The translations under genes and the position numbers were made by a program. Shown here piece by piece: positions 50,082 to 60,480 of a stretch of 64,000 nucleotides of DNA. The DNA is from Warburgia ugandensis. Lineage: Eukaryota; Streptophyta; Magnoliopsida; Canellales; Canellaceae. Each line of letters starts with the position of its first letter. Position 1 is the first letter of the stretch. A model generated the notes under the pieces. It saw only the letters and a list, made by a program, of their open reading frames with translations. It did no database searches and had not been told where the DNA came from. The DNA lies in the NCBI GenBank assembly GCA_035236585.1, contig CP141132.1, positions 19,257,945 to 19,321,944 of the forward strand, written 5' to 3'.

Positions 50082-51980
50082 TGATGATTTTTCACAAGTG
50101 CACAAGCTATTGTAGTATAGCTTGTACACGTAAAGGTCAATTCCACGGCGACACAACTTAAAAAGAATAGAGTTTAAATAAAATTTAATTTGCCACAAAT
50201 TAATAAAAAATACAAGAATTGAATAACAATCAACTACATACTCTGATCTATTGAATTAATGAAAATTACCAAATTATGAATTCGAAAGATAAAAAATTAA
50301 GCAAAATATCAATTAAAATCCACTTCCCTAACTTCATCATAGCAAAAATTCTTTAATTCTAGCAACATCCAAGCAGATCAACCTTCATCAATCTATCTCT
50401 CAAGTTTTTGATTAAAAATTCAATAGCTAGATTATGCAGATCTTACAAAAAAATTGATGATTTAAACTAATAAAAGAATTTGAGATTTAGACAGCTTAGG
50501 TTAATTTTTTATTTTCATTTTTTCAGATCACAACATTCTCTAACGTGTCACACATCAAAACCTATTCTCCAATTTGCTTAATTTTTTTCAAATTAAAATG
50601 CAAAGCAACACCCCCTACTGCATCTGCAAGTGAGAGAGACTATTACTAAAAAAACAGTAGATAACTGAGACAGTTATGCACGGCTGCTCGCGTGTTATAC
50701 TAGCTACGCAATTATCTTATCCCTGCTCACAATCCACGATTACTCCAATCTCTGTTTATAATGCACGAATAGTCAAAATCTATACAAATTTCACTAACTT
50801 TGGCCACTAATTTCTTATACTTTCTAATAGAATTTTTCAATGGAACTTGGTACCTAAAACAATTTGATATAAATATATTCAATTGTACAATTAGATTTCA
50901 AATCAAAATAACAAAAATTAAGATATTCAATCACAAATATAAGCTATTCATTAGCCTGCCCAATAGTACCTTTTAAGATTATTTCATAAAATTAAACAAA
51001 TCCTACAATTATATTTTAAAAAAAATTGTATGAAGCTCTTTACTCAAATAAAAATATAAGCAAAGGATTAAATCATTTAAAAACTAGTCAAATAAACCAA
51101 ACTAAAGGTGCAAAACTTCAAGTAACTGTTACTGAGATGCGAACAATAGCATGTAGCTAACTTTAATCAATTTAACTTATAAGATTTGGAATAAAAATTG
51201 AAAATCAAACACCTGAATATCTCCTTGATGTCTTCTATCTAATGAACTAAATTTGAGAGATTTTTGTCAAGCATCAAAGTAGGAACTGACGTGCAAAGTA
51301 CCTTTATGTACTAGCCTACACGCACACTATTCATCTTCTCCAACCTCCATTATTCTTTGAATTTTCAAGCATTTTTCACTCCATCTTCGATCTGGTATTT
51401 ATAGATGATGGGGAGTTGATATAAATTCAAATTTTAGTAATCTCCTTCTCCATTCTCTTTCCTTTTCTCCAATGAATTCTAAATCAACTAAATTTCCTAA
51501 TTTTAACTTAGTTTCTTATTAGGAAACTATTTCCTCTCTCTTCATCCTTTTTACTTTCTATCATTAAACATAAAATCCCATAGCATTCTCAATTCTCTTG
51601 TGCTCATGGTGTAGCTTGAGGGTTGAACTAGAATCCTTACTTCTTAATTTTGATCTTGATAATTTGGATTGATCTAAGCCGTCCATTTTAATCTAAGCTT
51701 GAACAGAGATCTATGATGTTGATCAACTTGATCTAATCACATGAATCTTGATCTACCACCTGCAAAACAAAGAAAATAACCTAATTAGTATTATACAACA
51801 TTCGATTTTACACATGCTCACATCAGATCATCATCGAACCTTGAAAATTTACCAAATTACAATTGGATTATAAAACTTTCAAATCATATATTTTTTGTAT
51901 AAATTTTTAAATAATATCTTTAAAATGTAGAAAAAATCATGCTAAATGAGGATAATTTATACACTAATAGACTCCTAACA
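50082..51980 (-). mobile_element. 5' LTR of Athila-like element II
   Basis: 1,899 bp; left end TGATGATTTTTCACAAGTG, right end GACTCCTAACA. It is collinear over its length with 43,638-45,398 (for example CTAAGCCGTCCATTT in both). The element (43,638-51,980, 8,343 bp) lies wholly in intron 4 of the NPH3 pseudogene. Without it that intron would be about 430 bp. Confidence 0.87.
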
Positions 51981-52312
51981 ATTATTACTATTTCTTTAAT
52001 GTTGTTCATTGAGTGGAGTATTACTTATGGAGGACTAGATGCATGACAACTATTATTTATGCCAAAATGATGAGTTAAAACACACTTAGTTATAAGAATG
52101 AAAGATTAAGAAATTTTGTGACAGAAAGCATGGCACAAGTGCTCATAGTACTTGGCATTTGCTGAAAATCAACACGCATTTCCAAATTCAATGAAAAGAG
52201 TTCTAAAAGAAACAAGGACAAGTGCAAACATGAAAGAAGAGAATTTGAGCTAATATCAAGGGAATTGTCATAAAAGAAAGAAAATGAAGAGAAAAAACTT
52301 CATAAATAGCAC

Positions 52313-52844
52313 CTTTAAGTATATGTCTATCGCATTGTACATGCCATCTTTAGTCACCCTTGCTTGTTCTGGAACCAATTCGGCAAGGCTAAAATACATT
52401 GAAATGGTTAAGTTTTGATCAGATGCTGTTTCTGCCAGTTAACTCTCCACAAGCTTTCCTACCCACTCCATTTCACTAGGAGATACATAACCATCATCTG
52501 TCTTGAACTATGAGCCACTGTTATCTATTTCATGATCAAGACGGTTCATCAAAATCCTCTTGATGGTATCTACATTGAACAATGTGTCACCAGTAAAGGA
52601 AAATGATGGAATCAATAATCATCCAACACTGCCTGTCCAAGTTGTAGACCCATTCTCTTTTCTAAATCAAGCCTACAAGCAATTGTAGCCTCCAGATATA
52701 TGCTGCTCTTAGAAGCATAGAAAGAAAGCTAACGGACATTGCGTTCTTCTCCCTTGGCAGAAGACTTACAATCATTTCCAGCACAACCTGTTTCTCATGC
52801 TCTTGTTTTGGCTCAATTTTCTTTCTCCTGCTTCCAAATATTTC
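52313..52844 (-). pseudogene. NPH3 pseudogene exon 4
   Basis: Acceptor TGCAG, donor AAAG/GTGC. NPH3-domain text: EIFGSRRKKIEPKQEHE, MIVSLLPREKNAMSVSF, then (shifted) EATIACRLDLEKRMGLQLGQ, FSLAELVPEQARVTKDGMY and AIDIYL. It has in-frame stops at SGS-stop-FKTDDGY and VES-stop-LAETAS and two single-base losses. Confidence 0.82.
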
Positions 52845-52916
52845 CTGCATCAAGATTTCAAATTAGAAACAGACAAAATAGCAATAGAAGCAGTTTCTGT
52901 TAGGGTGGTTTCTCAC

Positions 52917-53522
52917 CAAACCTCGCAGAGATTTCTTCACATAGAGCATAAGTACAGTTACTAATGCATACTGTTTAAAGCCCTGGCCTTCATGCTATAA
53001 GAGCCCATTGGAACATATCGATTCTCAAAACTGTTAAATTCTCTGCCCACCAGTTCACAATGGCTTTGGGATTTGATGGCAAAGAGTCCATGGCCTCTTG
53101 GGTACTTTCAACTCTGCCCCATGAACTGAACTGGCTTTCCTTGCAGGCAATATATGCTGCTGCATCGATGCATCTGCTAACTAAATTTACCTTCTCTGCC
53201 ATTAAAAGGAGGTCCTCTGATGAATGCAATACAACTGCTCCTGAAAGGCTCTTCGAAGCTACTTCATTTAAGTAGGCCTCTGTTTGAGTGATGAGATTCC
53301 CGAATGCATAGTCCTCAGTCATTTCCAGATACTCTGCTGCACACCTGAGAATGGCAATGTTCTCTATGGTGATCTCAAAGTTTATCCCATAACAGAATTT
53401 CACAGCCAATTCAAATGCTTGTGTTCCACCAGGAACATCTGGGATTTCAATGAAAGAAAGATCTGCATCTTTTCCTTCTGAGACTAACTTTCTTAGTATC
53501 CATACTTCGAGACCAAAGGAAA
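52917..53522 (-). pseudogene. NPH3 pseudogene exon 3
   Basis: The start is inferred at FPLVSKYGY; the preceding intron ends TTACAA where AG is required, so the acceptor appears mutated. It continues as RKLVSEGKDADLS after a one-base loss, then a 139-codon open part with ITIENIAILRCAAEYLEM and WWAENLTVLRIDMF. Two further one-base losses follow before FKQYALVTVLMLYVKKSL and the donor GTGAGA. Confidence 0.8.
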
Positions 53523-53848
53523 TTGTAATGCATTTTATTGCTTGTTGTGATCAATGTACTGGAACATGAGCCATTCAAAAAACAGAAGTGTACTGAAACA
53601 TGAAATAACCAAAACTTGGTCTGTTTGTAGTCTATTGTATGAAAATAATCCATGATGGGCAGTTTCTGCATAGCCATGTTTGGGGTTTCCTTGCTAATAT
53701 CAAAAGCTAGAAACAGGAGTTCATCAATAATTGTTGCTGTGCTCTTCACTGAATGTTTCCTTGTGGGTTGGCTTTTGCATTACAGTCTTTCCACTATCAA
53801 TCACAGAAACTAAAACAGCAAAATCACATAGAAGGAAAGGCAGTTTAC

Positions 53849-53918
53849 ATCGTGCAGAGAGAAGGAAGAACCTCCAGCTTGAACTGTAGCATCACTAGGA
53901 ATCTCCTGGGATAAAATC
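53849..53918 (-). pseudogene. NPH3 pseudogene exon 2
   Basis: 70 bp between acceptor TTTTGACAG and donor GTAAAC. It reads ILSQEIPSDATVQAGGSSF then SLHD, the first strand and loop of the BTB domain. It ends in phase 0. Confidence 0.8.
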
Positions 53919-54081
53919 CTGTCAAAATTCAAGATACCAACTTCTTAATTTTGACCTCTAGCTATGAGTAATTCTATATATGCATAATTCAGATAATTCA
54001 GACACAGAACAACTCTAAGAAAAACCCAAAAAAAGACTTGCAATGAAAGAAGAAAAAAAATAATAAAGATAAGCAACAAAC

Positions 54082-54137
54082 CAATCGCTGGTCCTTTTCA
54101 TGGCAGTGGAGAGTAGCTGTTTCTTCTTAGCTGGCAT
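54082..54137 (-). pseudogene. NPH3 pseudogene exon 1
   Basis: 56 bp from ATG (54,137) to the donor GATTG/GTTTGT. It reads MPAKKKQLLSTAMKRTSDW, splitting the Trp codon, which rejoins correctly with exon 2 (phase 2). This agreement supports the exon model. Confidence 0.8.
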
Positions 54138-54771
54138 ATTAAGAGTTATTGGTCATATAGCTTCCTTATTAACCTCCAACATTGCTGTAATTGGAGAAGC
54201 TTATCTTCTTTTTCTGCAGCATGTCTCTACCACTTCGAAGAAAAAAAGAGAAAGAAAGAAGAAGAAAAGAAAGTAGAAGAGGCTTCATATGCTGTGCTTT
54301 TCCCTGTCAAGGTTTGTGGTCAAGCAAGAAACCAAACAAGAAATCAGCCTTTTCTTCTCCCTTCTTTATGGAGTCCAAGTATGAAAATTGATCCCTTATG
54401 GCAGTAGAATCTTACACTCAGCTCTCACCACTAGAAATAAATGGTCTATAATCAAAAGAAGGTCAACGGCTTTTAAATTATGATATCCAAAATGGATGAC
54501 AAAAATGTCTGGCACGAAACGAGACCCTTTTCTAGTGCTGAAGTCAGGTTTTGTGCAATACAAATTCAGGTGGTTCTCTTCAGCTCCTCCACTCAATACT
54601 AATAACAATGGGTATGGGCAGATTTTCACCTGCCATGCCATCTCACAATTTGACTTTTATTATCCCACTATATCTAACTGTTATACTGGGGTGGGTCAGT
54701 CTCACAATTTCTATGGGAGGATTAAGATATTTCTTTATCTTTCTCTTTTTCTATTTTCTATTTTTAAAAAT
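54138..54771. other. upstream region of the NPH3 pseudogene
   Basis: Probable former promoter and 5' untranslated region. An A/G-rich stretch at 54,238-54,275 lies close to the start codon. No clear TATA box is picked out. The frame at 54,191-54,391 looks non-coding. Confidence 0.4.
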
Positions 54772-54962
54772 AAAAAGGGCAGTCCGGTGCATGAAGCTCC
54801 TGCATGTGTAGGACCCAATGAGGGGCAGCCTGCAACGGGTTTCTAGTAAACAGCCTTACCTTGCATTTTTGCAAGAGGCTATTTCCACACCTCAAACCCA
54901 TGACCTCAAGGTCACACAACGACAACTCTATCATTGCGCAGGGCTCCCCTTCACTCAGCATT
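54772..54962 (-). mobile_element. Au-type SINE
   Basis: Minus strand: AGTGAAGGGGAGCCCTG, GCGCAATGATAGAGTTGTCG (box A region), TGTGACCTTGAGGTCATGG, GGTTTGAGGTGTGGAAA (box B region), TAGCCTCTTGCAAAAATGC, then GCCCCTCATTGGG and the end GGACTGCCCTTTTT. It is full-length and better preserved than the copy at 31,699. It sits about 0.65 kb upstream of the NPH3 start codon. Confidence 0.85.
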
Positions 54963-57397
54963 AAAAAAAAATGAAAAGGACACAGTTATATACCAAAATG
55001 CAAAAGTGAAGATAGGTGACATCAATTTCTTAAAGTTTCAGATATAGCAAGTATCACCCTCAAGCTTCTGTTGCATTTCAACCTCCAGCAGAAAAGAATT
55101 AAACAGAGGCAGGATTAACCCAATAAACAGAATAACAAAATTAAATAACAGAAAGAAGGTAATGTTCAAATGGAAAACAGAATCTGTAACTGCTTTCTCT
55201 CACAAACCATGCTTGGGTGTGAATATCAGGTTCTATGGTTGTTAACTGTATCATGTCCAGACATCAACTGGGACAGGCACAACCATATCTTCAGTTGCAG
55301 TGGCTATCTTTAGCGCAACTTGCTAGGCAACATTATAAATTGAAGTGAAGCAATTGTAGAGATTTGGCAGCAAATACAAGCCACTGGTGATGAAAGGATC
55401 AATCATCTGAAGCAAAGTGAATAGCATTCTTGCCGATTATGGTAGAACAGTCAACCAGATTAGAAATTAATAGGTTCTAGTATCAACCAGACACAGACCT
55501 TCCTAAATTCAATGGTGACCAAGTGAATTGTCAGCACAGAGTAACTCAAAGTAATGACTTCACTGAGCCGCTTGGAGGCAGATGTATCAGCTTATGTTGG
55601 AGCATTGGATGCAGATGTATCATGTGCACAATGGGCTTCATGTGTTGGCAATGAACTTCCAGATCCAATATTCGTACAATTCCTCTGAGTAAGAATGAAT
55701 GTAACCTTTCTCCTCATGAGGGAATTGAATGGTAACAACAAAGTAAAAATGGCGTCCTTTCATTAAGAAAATATTTCAAAATAGATTACTCATCCAGTAA
55801 TTTTGATGTGTCAGCAGGAGATGCACTTGAAGCTTCGCATTGCTGAGCAAACAAGCAAGCAACTGACTTCCAAAAGGCAACTTATTTAGGAACATTGAGA
55901 ACGCGAGATTTTTGTGCAGCCAATGCATCATAAGCAATCAGGAATCTCTTGAGTTTCCTGCTCTCATTTAACCATCAGTTGCAAGAATTTCAACAAATCC
56001 AGGTGAATGATTGAGGATGCATAACTATGGTTCCTAGTTTTACCTTACTTTACATGGCGGGCAGCATGATTCCTCAAATCATTTTTGTGATAGACTTCAG
56101 CTAGATGGTAAATGCTGAAATTTTGTTTCAGGGATGATAAAAACTGTCTCATCAAGAATCATAAATGAAAAGAGAGATATAGGATGCAATGACCGAGATT
56201 CAACAGTAAAACAAACACAGAAGACATAGTCAAAATGGTTGATTTTCAGGCTTCCCTGGAAGCCAGTTCAACATGGTACCTCCTCATAACTCATATAAAT
56301 CACAGTGGCTCTATTTGCATGATAGATGCAGGAACCATCCAGGGGAAGATAGGTGAAATATATATTGACTCACATCATAATTGCCAGCTATTATCAACAT
56401 CATTTTGAGTAGCAATGATACGACTACTTTCCCATAGTCATGCACTTCTTGAGAAACATTCTAGTCTGGTGGAGATATGAAAATTGCATATTTGTTTTAA
56501 ATTTGAAGCAGAATACAAAACCAGTTTTATGACAATGAAAAACTAATTTGCCGTACTCAAAGGAAAACCAATATCAAGTAATTCAGTTTTGCTGGAGCAC
56601 ACTGAGTACAGCGCAATCTACCAGTATCGTTAATACTCCTTGCACCCAAATTCTGCACTGGAGATCAAGTAGCATTAGTTCATAAAAGCCACGACAATAG
56701 AAATACTTATGGAATCTGCTAGCAAGTTAGGCCTGAGTACATCTATTCACCAAATTGCGAGGGAATTGCAAAGCTAGAGGCAATTTAAAAGTTGGCAAGT
56801 CTAATAATCTATCATTCAAAAAAAAAAAGAAAAAAAGAAAAAGATAAAGTATCCTTGTGGTAACAAGGGAGACCTGTTGTGATATCTCATGCATACTTGC
56901 TTTGAAACTTTTTCCGGTAAAATATTTGCTAAGTAATTTGCAAATGCATTTCATATAGGAAAGTGTTTTGGTCTCTGTGTGGGTCAAACAAACGGTCTTG
57001 TAGAGGCAAGATTGCAACAACCTCATGATAACAAACAAAGGAAAACCAATGTATTGCCATTAGGTTCCAAGAATCCATTAATACAAGGGCCAGCATCCAG
57101 TGGAAGACTGACATGGCAGTCTACAAGATGACATAAAGATGAGAATAATTCTAGCCAAATGTTTGGGTTTTGTGGTCCTTATTTCTTCCTCTTTTCACCT
57201 ACAAAATTGCCATGATACTTATAATAGGATCACCGACTGCAAATCCACTATCAGTGGCTGTTTCCTTGGGCTCATCACAAAGAAAATCAAGTAGTAATCA
57301 AGCTGAGCATCGATAGAGAATTATAAGTGAAGAAGAAACATGGCTCCAAATCACAGTCACTCTATGTAAGCATCTCCATGTCTGTAACTTTCCATTC
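54963..57397. other. intergenic sequence between NPH3 pseudogene and PORR gene
   Basis: 2.4 kb of unique-looking, moderately AT-rich sequence without a recognised gene. It should contain the 3' untranslated region and polyadenylation signal of the minus-strand PORR gene near its right end. Small open frames (56,727-57,114) show no domain. Confidence 0.45.
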
Positions 57398-58621
57398 TCA
57401 TGTATTGAACTGAGATAAGTTCTGTTCATTACTCAAATTGAGGTCACTCCTACCAATAAGTGCTATAAACCTATCATTATGTCTCAAGAGAGGACACTTA
57501 CTTATCAACTGAGAGCCCTCATAGGCCTCCTTAAGGAAAACAGTGCTTCGAACGCCTTTATTAGTAATGTAGAAAATTGCGTGATTCTTGACCAGACACA
57601 GCAACAACTTACATGGTAACTGATACTCGGCACGAAATGCATCCAATTGTGCAGATGTCATCCTCTTTTCCATTGTCAAACTCAGAACCTCGTGAAGCAC
57701 TGCAACAGCCCTTTTCCGAGCTTTTGGGTCGGCAGGATCAAATCTCCTTGAATTCAGATAAGGAGAAGGAAATGCCAATTTCTGCCATTTCCGAACTTCT
57801 TCCAGGTATTTCATATTGGGCCTAAAACCAGCAGGAAAATTCAATCGAAAAGCAAAAGGTCCAGATAAGTTACCATCTTTAAAACTCGGCTCCTTCCGGA
57901 TACCAACAGAATCCAATCCTCCTTGAGAAGCCACCAATTCTGATTTTTCTTCGCGGGCAGTGACAGCCAAGGAAGAATCCCAACTTTCCAAGTGAAGATA
58001 AGCCCTCCCTTCAATATATTTCACGGAAAAAAATTGTGGGTACTTAGGAATCAAGCAGTTCTTGAAATTTCTAGGCAAACCCAATTCGGCTTGGATGAAT
58101 TCAATCTTCTCCAGTGGGATTCGACAATCCAATGACATCATCAACAGCTTCTTCAAATTCTTAACCAAAATTGGTTCCATCAATTCATGGACAAGGGCTT
58201 CTTCACTCACTATTTCTTCTGCCTTTTCCGTAAGCTTTATAGAAATGGGTGTTCTGTTTCCACCCCTGACTTTGAAGATTGTAGGGTATTTTTCAATGAC
58301 GGCCATGAAATTCCATTTCTGAACAAAACCTACTTCTTTTTCAAGATCTCTGAGAAGGAAAGAGCGATTTTTCTGACTACATATGATGTCTTTGAGATGT
58401 ATAATGAGAGATGGCTTCTTTTGGAGGTCCATGACCCTATCAAGTTCGTGACATCTATGGTAGATTTTCATCTTGGGTCTTCCACAGGATGATTTTCGCA
58501 TGGTTTGAATGTAAATGGGACCAGAATACTGCGAAGGAATAGCAGGAGAGATTATCCATACACAGTGTTTCTGTAGCAGAAAGGGTTTTAAGGATCGGTT
58601 TAACGAGAAGCAGCTTTGCAT
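57398..58621 (-). CDS. PORR-domain organelle RNA-binding protein
   Basis: An intact, single-exon 407-aa frame. The first 60 or so residues ([16 protein letters not shown]...) are rich in Ser, Lys and Arg and poor in acids, as in a mitochondrial or plastid transit peptide. From about residue 75 the plant organelle RNA recognition domain (PORR, DUF860) can be read: [98 protein letters not shown] and [19 protein letters not shown]. Known members (WTF1, WTF9, RPD1) bind group II introns and are needed for organelle intron splicing. The mitochondrial role and the exact orthologue are inference. The length fits the family. It is the only undamaged gene in the window. Confidence 0.92.
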   Translation of the reverse strand: MQSCFSLNRSLKPFLLQKHCVWIISPAIPSQYSGPIYIQTMRKSSCGRPKMKIYHRCHELDRVMDLQKKPSLIIHLKDIICSQKNRSFLLRDLEKEVGFVQKWNFMAVIEKYPTIFKVRGGNRTPISIKLTEKAEEIVSEEALVHELMEPILVKNLKKLLMMSLDCRIPLEKIEFIQAELGLPRNFKNCLIPKYPQFFSVKYIEGRAYLHLESWDSSLAVTAREEKSELVASQGGLDSVGIRKEPSFKDGNLSGPFAFRLNFPAGFRPNMKYLEEVRKWQKLAFPSPYLNSRRFDPADPKARKRAVAVLHEVLSLTMEKRMTSAQLDAFRAEYQLPCKLLLCLVKNHAIFYITNKGVRSTVFLKEAYEGSQLISKCPLLRHNDRFIALIGRSDLNLSNEQNLSQFNT

Positions 58622-60176
58622 AATGCAAAAACTTGGTCTCGTTTTCTACAAAGAATTTCCTTTGCTGAAGAAGTTAACGTACGCTAAGCGAAAACAGACA
58701 TGAGCAGGGGAGCGAATGAAATGAAATTTGCACTTATAGTTTTGGAGAAAAACACAAGTATATATAAAGCAAGGAACTCTTTCTTTGAAATTATTGCGCT
58801 AAGCTAAGTCTTGACTTCCAATATTGTTCATGAGTCTGGTCTTAGCCTGTTCCGTTTGCAGGTCGCTTTCTGAAGAGTACCACCAGAGCAAGAGGGATTG
58901 CCGCAAGATTTGAAGTCCATTCATTGAAGGGCTAGGATTTCGCTATTGGTAACACATGTTGGCTGGGTCCACATTGAAGTTTTTCATCCGCTTGTAAAAT
59001 GGTTCCTAATGTAAGTCCCCATTTAAGCCCCAAAGGAGAGTGATTTCTGAGAAAATGGAGGTGTGTCCTTCCATATCCTTCTCATCCAGTAATTCTGTTA
59101 TCAAAGGGGACGCTGTAGATGGCTGTCCAAGGGGAATCGATAACATATTTGATAACCTAAACTCGATTCGTAGAGAGCTGAAGTGCAATACTATTTTGGT
59201 GAACGAGGTAGCTGAAACTTTGCCAATTTAAAATGAAAGGCAATTTTAGAGTTTCCTGTCTTACAGAAACAGGAATCGGTAAAGTTGTATATAAGCTTCT
59301 CTCCTGAGGAATTTATCCTCCCCATTTTGGATGGTTTGTACACAGTTCTAGCCCATTGAGTCTTGAGTCCTTTGTTTGTAACAAATCTTACCACTTACAG
59401 AGAAAAAGACGTCAATATCATCGGTTGTCTTTCAGGCAACTATTCATGCCAATTCTATTAGCGTAGTGAATTAGAAGGTTGAATTTTAGTGACGTGCTCG
59501 TGACTGCAACTGGTTGTCGGAGGAGACTCGTTCTTTTGTTTCTCACAAGTCTCTCTCATAACAATTCTATCTCCATGAATTTCTCATCAAGTCTGTCTAC
59601 ATCTCTTCCCTTTTCCCCAATTATCTCTCACTAGCATTGTCTATTTAAACTGGACAGAGCAGGCACTTAAAGCCTAGTTTGCAAGAAAGATCAATCTTAA
59701 AAGACGTCATGGTGAATAAGTTTGGTGAAGATTTCGGCACTTGATTGCAAGTATTTGAATAAGAAATCTAAAGTAACCTTGTTTAAAAAAAATAAAAAAT
59801 AAATCTAAGAGCATCCTCGTTGTTTAAAACCATTTTCTTCGACCATGCTTCAAGGAGCTCTATTTAGGACATTTAATTGTTAATGGAGAATCTGGGTGGC
59901 TGCAGACTAACAGCCCGGACATCTGAAGTACAAAGGACATCCTGCTCATTTCCATAATAGTAGATGTTACAATAGTAACAAATTTCCTTGAAGAAGCCAT
60001 GAGCAAATGTCGCATAGAGCTCCAAGATACACGCAAGTACAAAATAAAGTATGGAAGCCAGTCAATGATTTGTGGAGGATCCAACTCAAACTACATGAGT
60101 TAGAGATTAACGATAGTGGATTAGATCTACATACTCTTGAGTTTTGTGTGTGGGTCATTTCATCTTATGAGGTGAG
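58622..60176. other. intergenic sequence upstream of the PORR gene
   Basis: It holds the likely promoter of the minus-strand PORR gene. A TATA-like TATATATAAAG (plus) at about 58,761-58,771 lies some 140 bp upstream of the ATG. Overlapping short frames on both strands near 59,006-59,231 look unusually gene-like in composition but match nothing I know. Confidence 0.4.
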
Positions 60177-60329
60177 TGTGACGACCCTGGTTTTTCAATA
60201 CTTTTTCACAAATCCTTTCGAAAGGTGGGGCCCCAGAGTTTTTGAAAAACAGTTTTAAAAACAAAATAGCAAAAAATGTTTTCAATGAATTTAATTTTAA
60301 GAAAAAACTCGAGTGTCAACTTTAGAAAA
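60177..60329 (-). mobile_element. truncated end of a Del-like LTR
   Basis: TGTGACGACCCTGG followed by GGTGGGGCCCCAG and GAAAAACAGTTTTAAAAACAAAATAG closely matches the LTR start at 1,603. No primer-binding site precedes it, so it is the outer end of a 3' or solo LTR. It breaks off after about 150 bp, at about 60,329, where Athila sequence begins. Confidence 0.7.
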
Positions 60330-60400
60330 CTAATAAAAATGAATGAAAAATTCAAAACCCTACCCATATGCTAAATACATTCCACTTAAGTTTAGATCTC

Positions 60401-60480
<80 letters not shown>

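Larger units (their letters stand above)
43011..54137 (-). pseudogene. BTB/POZ-NPH3 family gene, pseudogene, five exons
   Basis: Reconstructable exons (minus): 54,137-54,082, 53,918-53,849, 53,522-52,917, 52,844-52,313 and 43,539-43,011. Exon 1 starts MPAKKKQLLSTAMKRTSDW. Exons 2-3 give the BTB part (PSDATVQAGGSSFSLH, DADLSFIEIPDVPGGTQAF, LAVKFCYGINFEI) and the NPH3 domain starts in exon 3. Exon 5 holds REACTHAAHNDRLPVQTVVQ and VLYYEQQ. Family members are adaptors of CUL3 ubiquitin ligases in light, auxin or defence signalling. The N-terminus recalls the At5g67385 (SR1IP1) type, from memory. Damage: single-base deletions near 53,493, 52,997, 52,982, 52,714 and 52,647; stops replacing amino acids in exon 4 (two) and exon 5; a frameshift in exon 5; and AA instead of AG at the exon 3 acceptor. 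Intron 4 holds an 8.3 kb retrotransposon. Confidence 0.88.

Noticed and set aside
53060..53481. Plus-strand frames opposite NPH3 exon 3
   Set aside because: They are antisense shadows; the minus strand has clear NPH3-family text.
57613..58703. Plus-strand frames of 62-101 aa opposite the PORR gene
   Set aside because: They are shadows of a conserved minus-strand coding sequence.
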